Assembly: GCA_963675135.1 (NCBI GenBank)
Contig: OY776124.1
Span: forward strand, 17,296,066-17,360,065
Source: Galeopsis tetrahit
Taxonomy: Eukaryota > Streptophyta > Magnoliopsida > Lamiales > Lamiaceae
Direction of reading: 5' to 3'
Length of the DNA stretch: 64,000 bases
Shown: one piece after another, positions 11,791-21,481 of the stretch
How the letters are laid out: every line of letters begins with the position of its first letter
Position numbering within the stretch: position 1 is the stretch's first letter
Notes under the pieces: model-generated
What the model was told of the DNA's origin: nothing
The model's database searches: none
The model's input: only the letters and a program-made list of their open reading frames with translations
Made by a program: the position numbers and the translations under genes

Positions 11791-11802
11791 GCTCTGATAC
11801 CA
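11791..11802 (-). promoter_or_regulatory. Primer-binding site, initiator methionine tRNA
   Basis: On the minus strand TGGTATCAGAGC follows the 5' LTR end after 2 nt. It is complementary to the 3' end of plant initiator tRNA-Met, the usual Copia primer. Element 2 has the identical site with the same spacing. Confidence 0.92.
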
Positions 11803-11804
11803 CT

Positions 11805-13720
11805 TGTTGGTCCTGAAAGGAGTATATAACAAGTGTATGGGGGGGGGGAATACACTTGTATGCAATTCTTTTTCAACTTTGATCAAACCAGAGTTCAGCA
11901 AGGTTGTCTTGGACAACTCTGCTGAAGAAGATTAACTCTTCTAAGATAATCAGACTACTAAGTACTATTGAGTACTTAGTTGAATAACTATCTAGGGGAG
12001 TTATATGTGCGGAATGGTGGTTGGCCCTTTAAGTTTAGACTCCTTTAATTTCTGAAATCACTTAGTCAATGCAACACAGTCCAGTTAAGCTTCAGGGAAC
12101 TTGTCCAAATCAGTTTTGCACAGTCTTTGAATATGTATCTTTGAAAGATCAGATTTGTGTGCAGTGTTGAATGATTGTAAGTACTTGTAAAGCAAAACAA
12201 CACAAGAGTTTATAGTGGTTCAGAGACTCAAGCTCCTACATCCACTTTCCCTGATTTAACAGGATAATTCTTTCACTCTTGGAATTAACTTGTTTTATAG
12301 TGCCAAGGTGCACTTGATCAAGAACACCACTCCTTGGTGAATTGATCCCTAGGATGTCTAGAGTCCTAGTACCCTCTTCTCAACTCAGAACTGAACTGTT
12401 CTTCTCTCAACAGTCAGCTCCTACCACTTCTACTACTACAACCTTCTCACTTTCACTCTTGAAAGATATAAGGGTTGAAGTAAGGTTCCAACTAATGAGA
12501 TATCCTTTACAATGAAGATCAGTGTATAAGGATAGGATATCTCTCTAAGCTTGTGTATGGATATACAATTTAGTTCAGCTTAGAAGAAGTGTTTGAAGAC
12601 TAAGATAGTCTTTGAAAGCTTTGAAAGCACTCTAGCTTGTAAGAACTTTGAGCTAGGTTGGATTATGTTGAGGTTAGTTGGATAGTTGGATACTTTCAAA
12701 TGGTCTTCACACTTCTGTATTTATAGACAAAATGGAGGATTTGCCCGTTGGAGAGGCAGCCCCAAATTGCTATAAATGTCTTCCTTGAGTTCTTCAAACT
12801 GGAAGACAGATTCTTGATAGTGACATGTCCTCATTTGGGTAATAAACGGCTGTAACAGTTTTGTCTTCATTCTGCAGCACTTTTCCCAATGTTTGACTTC
12901 TTGTTAGGACTTGGACATGGCTTCTGAAGGTTGATCCAATGATAGGACAACATTCCTTATCATCTGGACAACTCTCCTTATCACTATCAGCAGTTTTGCT
13001 TTTCAGCATGGTTGGCTTGCTCTTCTTCAGATGACTTGGCTCTTTCCCTTTATTTCTCTTGTGTATGGTCTTAGCTCATTCCTTTGAGGACCTTTAGGGA
13101 CTGTTGTCTTAAGTTCTTCAGCATAGTTGATTTCAGGCTTTCAGAGCATTTGATCTTGATCAATTTAGCTGAGACAACTCCTCTGGACAACTCTCCTGAT
13201 CAGTGTATTTAATCTTTTTGCATCAGAGCACTTTATGCCTAGAGTAGACTTCTCTGGACAACTCTCCTGATGAAAACCTTTGAGTAGTCTTGTCCTTTTG
13301 AGCTATGTAAACTTGTTCTTGCATATGGTTAGCTTCTTTGGACAACTCTCCTGATCAGAGTTTTATGAGTACTTTCTCTGGACAACTCTCCTGATAAGAG
13401 CATCTTCATTGGACTTGTCCTTTTGAGCTTCACAATCTTGTTCTTGTATAAGAGCGTCTTAGATTTCATAGAGTGTCCTTGCTCTTAAGTGATTGTTCCA
13501 GAATTTGAGCCTTGAGGGGACTTGATTTTGATCATCTTCAAAGCATAGGTTCCCCCTCAAATTGTGCATCTAATTTTCTAAGAGCTGCCTAACATTTCAG
13601 CTTCTCATCTAGCCTATAATCTATATGTTCTAACATTCTTAGAACATATTTATATTGACTTAGGCATGTCTCAGGGGGTTTTGGTATTAGATCAAAACAT
13701 ATCTCATTTTATTCCCAACA
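11805..13720 (-). repeat. 5' LTR of element 1
   Basis: 1916 bp. On the element strand it begins TGTTGGGAATAAAATG and ends GGACCAACA, giving TG...CA termini. A TATA box lies at 12718-12725. U3 contains at least five copies of a box close to GGAGAGTTGTCC (plus-strand form GGACAACTCTCC, e.g. 12964, 13187, 13258, 13338, 13380). A run of ten G lies about 30 bp inside the primer-proximal end. About 110 bp longer than the element 2 LTR. Confidence 0.93.
12718..12725 (-). promoter_or_regulatory. TATA box in LTR of element 1
   Basis: TATAAATA on the element strand, within a context shared with element 2 (41089-41096). Transcription start, and hence the U3/R border, is expected about 30 bp downstream near 12690. 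Confidence 0.65.
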
Positions 13721-14270
13721 CTTTTCACTTAAAAATTTAACACATGTTTACTTAAAATATTTTAGTCACTATAATTAAAAAATGTAACTGAATATAATTG
13801 AAAAGTATAACACATCTTCTGGTAAATTGGTAAGGGTTATTTTTTTTCTTTTTTTTTGGTAAACATACATGGTTCAAACTTAGGCAGGCTGCAATTTTTT
13901 TTTTCCACCATAATTTTGGTATGTAGTAAGTATATATGTATAATTTTTTTTTTGCAAGGAAGTATATATGTATAATTTGGATTAGTCTTGTATAGACTCG
14001 ATTCCTTATAAGGAATCCAGTTGATTAAGTCAACTTTCCAATTTTGGTATGTAGTAAAGTAATGATTACAGAGTAGCCTCAACAACTCCTGGAACCCAAA
14101 TCATAAGGACTTCCAAAAATCATACATATTTCTAGGGATAATCGAATCAATCAGACACCATAGACTCCGTAGACGGTGAATCGTCACCCATCTCAGTCTC
14201 CTCCATAAAAGAATTAAACGAATCTGGTACCATTGACAATAACACAAGTGAATCGTCGCCCAAAAAAAGC
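13721..14270. other. AT-rich intergenic DNA
   Basis: Flank of element 1. It contains poly-T runs and two short direct repeats: GTATATATGTATAATTT at about 13929 and 13962, and TTTTGGTATGTAGTAA at about 13915 and 14043. No gene or RNA signature is seen. Confidence 0.5.
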
Positions 14271-14277
14271 TTTGGAC

Positions 14278-14464
14278 GCAAAAGTCGACCCAGCCTCAGA
14301 ATCGAGAGACGACAACATCGAGTCGAGCACATAAGCCGAACTAAACTCAAAATTGAGAGAGTGAGACAGTGAATCGAGCACAAAAGCCGAACTAGACTCA
14401 GAATCGAGAGACGGTGACAACGAGTTGGGAACAAAAACCGAACTAAACTCATAATTGAGAGAAG
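14278..14464 (-). repeat. 51-bp tandem repeat, possibly a gene fragment
   Basis: About 3.5 copies of a 51-bp unit, with unit starts CCGAACTA at 14336, 14387 and 14438 and an older copy before 14336. Since 51 is divisible by 3, minus-strand frames encode 17-residue repeats. One frame is Ser/Asp/Leu rich (SLDSESSSAFVLDS type) and another is Leu/Arg rich. The reading frame runs to about 14147. This may be a decayed fragment of a repetitive host protein gene. I do not recognise it and cannot choose the frame. Confidence 0.45.
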
Positions 14465-14647
14465 ATATTTAAGGTTCTTCAATTTAAAGTTTGATTTCGA
14501 TCGAGAGATGAACTTTCAAGTGGAGATTAGAGATGAACAATGTTTCGAGTTCGAGAGAGAGAGGGAGGGAGGGATGGATTTTTTATAGTTGGGTGTTCTC
14601 AACAATGTCATGTGTGTGTAAAACCGTGGCCTTTATTAATTCATATC

Positions 14648-15316
14648 GCCGCCTCCTCCGCCGCTTGACACCGCCGCGACCGTCGTCGGTCCCGGTCACC
14701 TTCCTTTGGTTTTTTTTCTCTTCACCATAGCTTAGTCTATGTAGCTTTCTTCAAAGCGCGTGGTAGGGTTCAACATATAGATTTGTCTAACGGAGCCACG
14801 GTGACTGTTTGGATGATTTATCGGTTGTTCTCTTTTTTAGTGTTTTTTTAGATAGAGTCATTTTTCTTGCATTGGTAGTATTATGTTTCTAGTTTATTGC
14901 TTTGTATTTTCTGTTATCGTCGGTTTTTCCGACCCCTCTACGCTATATGCGGCCCGTTGCCCTACTATGGGACCTGTTTTCCCTCTTTTGGGACCCGTTT
15001 TTCCCTTTTTTGGGACCTGTTAGTGATTGGGATTTGGATGTCCCTTGAGAACTCCGGTGACTGGTGAACCTTTGGCTGCATGTTATTATCTCTGTTGTTT
15101 TGATATGTTGATACCTTAGTGTGGGGTGTCTCGTATTGAAAAATGAAGGTCTGTGCTCTCTTGGTGGACAAAGGCTTCACTCGTTTTCCTCTTCCTCGCG
15201 ATTGGATGGAGCAACGATGCCGAGTTGATTCTATGTGGTTTAAAAGATCTAGAACTTAGAATTGTTTTTATCTATCATTTATTGTTGATCTTGTAAATCT
15301 TTCAAAAAAAAAAAAA
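14648..15316 (+). mobile_element. Poly(A)-tailed non-LTR retroposon or processed pseudogene, parent unidentified
   Basis: A GC-richer 669-bp island in AT-rich DNA, ending in an A14 tract (15304-15317). It is flanked by 13-bp direct repeats differing at one base: ATTAATTCATATC at 14635-14647 and ATTAATTCCTATC at 15317-15329. An A-tail plus long target duplication is the signature of LINE-mediated insertion. No long ORF is present, so it is either a 5'-truncated LINE end, a SINE-like unit or a retroposed transcript. Confidence 0.55.
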
Positions 15317-15329
15317 ATTAATTCCTATC

Positions 15330-16501
15330 CAGCCACCTCTTCAGTTGCTCAATGAACACATCCATGTGTGGGCTTCATGTCCTAAGCCCACTAACATTCA
15401 TTTATTTAAATATGTATTAAAGAAATTAAAATAACTATAAATTTATATTATACTTATGAATTAATTATAAAGTAACATTTTTTATTAAAAAAATATTAAT
15501 AAAAAATTGTTACATACATTTACATACAAATAAAATGTGAACTTTTTATTAAGAAATGATTTAAAAACTCGCTATCCAATTAACAACAAACATCAAAATT
15601 TTGAATTAATTATCAATTTTACTTAAACATTATCACATTTTGCATAAATTTTGTCACTTTTTAAATTTGAGTTAATGAATGAGTTTATATATTGTTGGGC
15701 ATGATTACTAATCTTGTGTCAGTTTTCAGAGTTAATTGTTAGCACTTTTTACTTAGTATAATTATTCCTTCAAAAAGTGATAAAAGTTTAGTTAAAAGTG
15801 ATAATAATTTTACTAAAAGTGGCTATCATTTTGTATTTAAACATTATTACTTTTTAAATAAACATTATCAATTTTTAATTATGATTATATTTTAGTGGAC
15901 TTGAGTATCTTTACTGATTATTTTAGTTTTTAGAGTTAATTATTGTCACTTTTTACTTGATGTAATTATCAATATTTTCAAAAGGTGATAACTTTCAAAT
16001 TAAAAGTAATAAATATATGTAAAAAGTAATATTTAATTGTTAAAAGATCATTTCTATTGTGTATTAGTCCAATTAATTAGTACATACAATATTATTTCTT
16101 TTTTAATTTTAATCAAATTATCCACGAGTTTATTTTTTTTTAAAATAACTACTCCTATATTTTAATCTTTATTTTATTTAAATCACATGTGTTTTAATTT
16201 ATAAGAAAAAATATGATTAACTTTTTATTAATAACCACATTCAAGTGGTGTGGGACTGAGGGCTTGACAATCTTGTGTTAGTGTAGTACACCTGGAATAT
16301 GGAATGTAAGTGTGGCCTAATGAAATGCCACCGTTAGTGGATTGGTGGGTCAAATAAAGATTCGTCTAAGACGGTCTCACACAATATTATCTATATTAAT
16401 TAATTTTTTCATATGATAAATCTCTTTCCCATATAAACTTGTTATATATGTAATTTTTTTTTGAATGAAAAGAATTGTGTGAAAAATTAGTTTTTCTATA
16501 G
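15330..16501. other. AT-rich intergenic DNA
   Basis: No gene seen. There is a diverged direct duplication of about 70 bp around the motif CACTTTTTACTT (near 15745 and 15951), about 200 bp apart. A short motif AGACGGTCTCACACAA occurs at about 16369. Confidence 0.4.
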
Positions 16502-16510
16502 TAAAATAAA

Positions 16511-17536
16511 GGCTAAATATCCAATTGTAGCCATACTTTTCCTTTTTTTATTAATTTTAACACATGCAATTTTTTTTTCTTCAAATGATACTCATACTTT
16601 TAATTAGTACTCCACATAAAAACATCCCCGTTCTCATTTTTTGGCAAAGCTCATCTGATGTGGCCGTCGGATTCCACGTGGTCTGCTAACGTGGATATAA
16701 TTAATTGTTTAAATATTTTATTATATCTCATACTTTTCATTTTTTATCAATTTTAGTTCATACTTTTCATTTTTGATCAATTTTGGCTCGTACTAAAAAA
16801 CTTCTCCAATCATAGTTTTTGTAAGGTTTGTCTTATTGAATGTCTAAAACAAATTGATAGTAACTTGAAGGAACGCCCAAATTATTATGAAGTCCCACAA
16901 CACGTGACTTTTTTTTTTGTCTATATTTTAGGTCATGTTGGATGTGATTTGTTATAACATCTTTTTGCATATGTCATGTTGACATCTTTCTTTTGCACAT
17001 GTCATAGTGTGACAAAATTTATGATCAAATGTCTTATAATGACATCTTTATTTTGTAGGCGAAAAATATGATCATTTTTTTTTTTTGACGGGAAAAAATA
17101 TGATCATTGCATTGTATTAATATTTTTCTTTTGCAATATTACTATATTAGTGCAAATATTTGATAAGTGCATTATTTCAAGTTACAATCAATTTGTTTTA
17201 TGCATTCAATAAGACAAATCATGCAAAAACTATGATTGAAGAAGTGTTTAAGTACGGGTTAAAATTGGTTAAAAATGAAAAGTATGGGCTAGAGTTTATA
17301 CAAAATGAAAATTATGAGTTAAAATTGATAAAAATGTAAAATATGGAATATAATAAATTAAATTATTTGAACAATTAATTATATCCACGTCAGCAGTCCA
17401 CGTGGAATTCGACGGCCAAGTCAGATGAGCTTTGCCAGAAATACTAATTATAAATATGGGTATCATTGGGGTGGGGGGAATAGTATGTGCTAGAATTAAT
17501 AAAAAAAAAGTATTTGTCAAAATTGGGTATTTGGCC
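16511..17536. mobile_element. Long-TIR Mutator-like (MULE) non-autonomous element
   Basis: Two inverted arms of about 360 bp (16511-16871 and 17177-17536) surround a loop of about 300 bp. The ends are GGCTAAATATCCAATT and, read from the other end, GGCCAAATACCCAATT. An exact 9-bp direct repeat TAAAATAAA flanks it (16502-16510 and 17537-17545). Nine-base duplications with long terminal inverted repeats are characteristic of the Mutator superfamily. No transposase is present, so movement would need a helper. Confidence 0.88.
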
Positions 17537-17545
17537 TAAAATAAA

Positions 17546-18500
17546 ATTAGCTAGGAAATGTGATTAGAGATCTCATTTATTAATTAAGAGCAAATTTCCC
17601 AATACATAACCCTTTTTAATTTCAATTAAAAAAATGAAATTGGTATGGTGGAATAGCCCAGGAATGAAATCATCATTCATGAGTTTATTCCAAATTTTAT
17701 GATTGGTATGATATTTGGAATAAAATCGTCATTTCCTAGGGAATGGTGATTTCCAAAAGTATGAAATTGTGATTTCTTCCCACCCTAAGAAATCAATTTT
17801 TTAATAAATAATTAATAAAAATAATATTACTCTTATTTAATAATAAAAAAATTATATTTAATGAAAATATTAATATAATATATAATCTAAAAAATAAAAA
17901 AAATAATATAATAAATTTAAAAATATAAATAATAATATATTAAATTTAATGATAATAATATTTCTCAACAATATTAAATTATAAATATAATAACATAAAA
18001 ATAATTTAAAATTTTTCAAAAATATAAATAATATATCCAATATATTATTTTTAATAATATAAAATAATAATATAATAATACTTGATAACATAAATAATAT
18101 TATTATTATTTAAATATATTAATATTCAAAATAATGATAATATTCTTATTTAAAAATAAAAATATTGTTTTCATATAAAATATATATTTATTATAAATAA
18201 TAAAATTAATAATATGACAGATATATTAATAATAATAATTCTGCCAATAATAATTATTAAAATGTTAATCATAAAAATAATTTATTTATAACAATAATTA
18301 ATAATAATTTAAATAATATTAATTTAAAATAATAATATATTAACACCACCCAATAATAATTTAAATAAATTTATGGGGTATTACATTCATTTTCACTGGT
18401 ATACCAATCATAAGAATAAATATTTTATGTAATTTCATTTCAACCTTCATTCCATTCTTGAGTTCATTATATTCCCCCTTAAATTAATTTTATCATACCA
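17546..18500. other. Very AT-rich stretch with inverted short motifs
   Basis: 17800-18370 is almost pure A/T. Motifs near its borders occur in inverted orientation: TTATGATTGGTAT at about 17699 versus about 18398-18412, and AATTGGTATG at about 17639 versus 18493. It may be an old TIR element with a decayed interior, but no target duplication could be fixed. Confidence 0.35.
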
Positions 18501-18831
18501 ATTATGCCCTTATATATATAGCTTATGAGTTATGGTAGTAGAACTGAATGATCTAAATATAATACTCTGTATTGATTATCAATAATTAGCAAATACATTT
18601 TTTTTTAGTATAATAAATAGCAAATACTTAAAATATACCTATTAGTATTAATTGTTAATTGTTTTATATATAGTATAGATATACTGTTAATATCCTCGCA
18701 AATAAATATAGAAATCACATATTTGTGCTAACAAAAAAAAAATCCATCGAAGGAAATCAGTATCGATCAACCAAAATATTCATAAAATCCCACAACAAAA
18801 TCGACCCTACAAATCTATTTTATAATTATGC

Positions 18832-18840
<9 letters not shown>

Positions 18841-18925
<85 letters not shown>
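18841..18925. repeat. Compound CT/AT microsatellite
   Basis: (CT)20 at 18841-18880 joined to about (AT)22 at 18881-18925. It sits about 70 bp upstream of the TATA box of the inhibitor gene at 19067. CT tracts are common in plant promoters and leaders. Length is likely polymorphic. Confidence 0.95.
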
Positions 18926-18929
<4 letters not shown>

Positions 18930-18996
18930 CAACCCATATACACGCAAATCTATTTCATAATTATATCAATTTCCATATATGCTTCTCTTCACCACC

Positions 18997-19004
18997 TATA
19001 TAAA
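18997..19004 (+). promoter_or_regulatory. TATA box of the PMEI-type gene
   Basis: TATATAAA, 63 bp upstream of the ATG at 19067. It implies transcription start near 19030 and a short A-rich leader. The start codon context AAAATGGC is good for plants. Confidence 0.7.
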
Positions 19005-19066
19005 CAACGTACCCCGAACATAATTTATTCACGAAAACAAAAACAAAAAACCCTAAGAAAAAGAAA

Positions 19067-19558
19067 ATGGCATCCATCTTTTTCCTTTTGGCCTCTCTCT
19101 CATTGGCTTTCTTATGCATCTGCCAAGCTGATTTGGTATCCGATGTTTGCTCACAAGCACTCAACCGCCCTTTATGCACCCAAACTCTAGGATCAGATCC
19201 ACGCTCTCGTGGGGCTGATCTTTCAGGTTTGGGTCAAATCATAATCGAAAAATCTGAAGGGGCAACCCAAGACTTTATCAAGGTAGTTCAGTCATTTAGC
19301 AATGCCAAAACCAAAAACATAGTGGATACATGTGTTGAAACAGGCAATGATGCCATTGATGACCTAAAAGAATGCTCAAAATATTTCAAAGGAGCAGGGA
19401 ACAAAAGTGATATTCAGACAGTAGGATCAGCGGCGTTGACTAATGTCGGAACATGTGATGATGAATTTGAAAGTAGTGAGCCACCAAAGGTTAAGGAGGC
19501 TAGCAAAAGAGCACAAGATCTCATTGATATTCTTCTTGTTATTGCTAATAAGTTGTGA
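19067..19558 (+). CDS. Plant invertase/pectin methylesterase inhibitor family protein
   Basis: Single-exon gene for 163 residues. Residues 1-21 form a hydrophobic signal peptide with likely cleavage after CQA, so the product is secreted to the cell wall (or routed to the vacuole). The mature part is a four-helix-bundle inhibitor domain. Family cysteines are visible: a first pair in VCSQALNRPLC (helical hairpin), a second pair in DTCVETGNDAIDDLKEC, and a fifth in GTCDDEF. The SDPRS and LSGLGQ motifs resemble the kiwifruit PMEI type more than fructosidase inhibitors, so inhibition of pectin methylesterase is favoured. Sequence alone does not settle PMEI versus invertase inhibitor. Length is typical. 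No frameshift or missing cysteine. Upstream TATA at 18997; neighbours are transposons. Confidence 0.92.
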   Translation: MASIFFLLASLSLAFLCICQADLVSDVCSQALNRPLCTQTLGSDPRSRGADLSGLGQIIIEKSEGATQDFIKVVQSFSNAKTKNIVDTCVETGNDAIDDLKECSKYFKGAGNKSDIQTVGSAALTNVGTCDDEFESSEPPKVKEASKRAQDLIDILLVIANKL

Positions 19559-20146
19559 GATGTATGGCTTTTTATTTAACAATATCAATATACTAAGTTA
19601 GATTAATTTTGAAGGAATTTTATTTGATATATATGCGTCCTTTTGTCGTATGTTTTTTTTTTTACTTTAATATTTTTGTCTGAAATCATTATTGAAATTA
19701 ATCTTTTTATATTAATGATGCATAACAAAATTGTAAGCTAAATTTTATATGCACAAAATATTTTCTTGATTTATATTAATACATATTTATGGACACGCGC
19801 TTAATTTCGCTTTCCTTTATTTTGTTATGGGGAAGGGTGGAAAAAGTTCCAGTCAATAATAATCCATTTTTTTATCTGAGGAAAATTTGAGAAAGAAAAA
19901 ACGTCACTTTTAAATTTGTAATAATTTGGAACAAATGGCCCGTGTCTTTTATAAGTGTGTTGAAATCATTTGAACTATTTTATTTTTTCTATTAACAATA
20001 ATCATTCAACGCACATAATTTTATAAATCGCGGAAAGACCGAGTTTTGAACTTTCTAAACTACCAAAAAAATTTTTTTTGGAAAGGTCAAATAAAGAGTA
20101 AAAAAGGAAAATGAGAAAAATAAAAGAAAATAGAGAAGTAAAAGAG
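19559..20146. other. 3' flank of the inhibitor gene and AT-rich DNA
   Basis: A+T-rich 3' region with no other gene seen. The 3' UTR and polyadenylation site of the 19067-19558 gene should lie in the first 200 bp, but no canonical AATAAA is obvious. Confidence 0.4.
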
Positions 20147-20155
20147 AAAAATGAA

Positions 20156-21291
20156 GGGTTAATTGGAAAAAAAATCATCACATTTCATTTAGTTGCAATT
20201 TAATCTAAACATTTGAAATATTACAATTAAATCACAATCTTTATTATTTTTGGCAAATTAGACTTTCAGGCAGCACACCTTGTGCCCGAATCTGATGTGA
20301 AAATTTATTTTTTATTTAAAAAAAACTTAAATAAAGTCAAATGATGTAATGGCATTTTTAATTAAAAAACATTAACTAAATAAACAACCAAAATAAATAA
20401 AGAATTAAAATACTAAAATCTTAAAAACAAGAAGAGATTAATTCGGCCGACTCCATCTTCTTCCCCGCGATGTCTTCTCACTCTTTTTCTCATGCGATTT
20501 CTTCAGCAATAGTTAAAAAAAAAAAAAAAAATCGTGATCTTCATCACTCATATATGTGCAAAAACGAAAAACTTAAAAGTTGAAATATACGCACTCTCCA
20601 GTTTCAGATGAATTTTTTTTTTACAAAATTACAGAGATTGGAGTAAAAAAAGGAATTGACCCCACATCTCTCACCTTATTAAAGCAGTACCTCCATAACC
20701 TTCTACATGGGTTCTCATCAGTCATAAACATCAAATATTTCTCATTAAATAGATGAGTTCTTTCAATTATTGAGAGTTAATTTTCAGCAGCGTTTCTATG
20801 TAGGGTTCGATTTGGGAAAATTGAAAATAGGGTCATTTTTTGAATGGAAATAAATGAAATAACAGAAGCATGAGTGATGAAGATCACGATTTTGAACAAA
20901 TCTCGAGTATTGATTAAGAAATCGCTGTGAGAAGAAGAATGAGAAGTCGCGTGGAAGAAGAAGGTTTTGGCCGAATTAATCTCTATTCTTGATTTTAGGA
21001 TTTTAGTATTTTAATTCTTTTATTTATTTTGGGTGTTTATTAATTTAGTTGGTTTTTAAAAAAAAAATGACATCATTTGGCTTTATTTAATAATTTTTTT
21101 TTAATGAAACGACATCATTTTATGTATAAGGGGGCAATTAAAACTGCCACATCAGATTCGGGCACAAGGTGTTCTGCCCGAAAGTCTAATTCGGCAAAAA
21201 TATTAAAGGTTGTGATTTAATTGCAATATTTCAAAGGTTTAGATTAAATTGCAACTGAATGAAAGGTTGTGATTTTTTTCACAATTAACCT
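20156..21291. mobile_element. Long-TIR Mutator-like (MULE) non-autonomous element, second family
   Basis: Inverted arms of about 400 bp (20156-20552 and 20871-21291) share many stretches, for example GACTTTC-GGCAG-ACACCTTGTGCCCGAATCTGATGTG on one side matched by its complement on the other. Loop is about 320 bp. Ends are GGGTTAATTGG and, from the right, AGGTTAATTGTG. An exact 9-bp target duplication AAAAATGAA lies at 20147-20155 and 21292-21300. TIRs differ from the 16511 element, so this is a separate family. No transposase ORF. Confidence 0.88.
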
Positions 21292-21481
21292 AAAAATGAA
21301 TGAAAGGTAAGTGTGTCAAAAAAATATGTTCCTTAATTTTATACAGAAAAAAAAATATAATAAACTTTATTAAATGGAGAAAGTATATGTGTGCTTATTA
21401 AACGAAATTGTAAAGATTGTGATTGAATTTTTTTAGTACGAAAGTGAATTTGATTTTTTTTATATCTTAGATGGTTATGAT

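Larger units (their letters stand above)
1..13720 (-). mobile_element. SIRE/Maximus-type Copia LTR retrotransposon, element 1 (3' LTR outside window)
   Basis: Read on the minus strand, the order is 5' LTR (11805-13720), initiator-Met-tRNA primer site (11791-11802), gag, protease-integrase-RT-RNase H, spacer, a long third ORF and a 3' noncoding tail. Integrase before RT defines Copia. The large extra ORF after pol and the long LTR point to the SIRE/Maximus lineage. By alignment with element 2 (40185-54066), position 1 lies about 100 bp short of the polypurine tract, so the 3' LTR and left target duplication are off-window. Right flank is cttt. A complete copy would be near 15.7 kb, large for Copia. 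Pol is intact, but gag has one nonsense codon and ORF3 two. Confidence 0.93.

Noticed and set aside
13180..13400. Spaced short repeats in the LTR as a CRISPR-like array
   Set aside because: The spacing is irregular, the boxes are degenerate and the context is a plant LTR.
17870..18091. Hydrophobic 73-codon minus-strand ORF
   Set aside because: It lies in almost pure AT sequence, where Phe/Leu/Ile-rich ORFs arise by chance.
18725..19003. 92-codon ORF with Ser-Leu and Tyr-Ile repeats
   Set aside because: It is translation of the CT/AT microsatellite.
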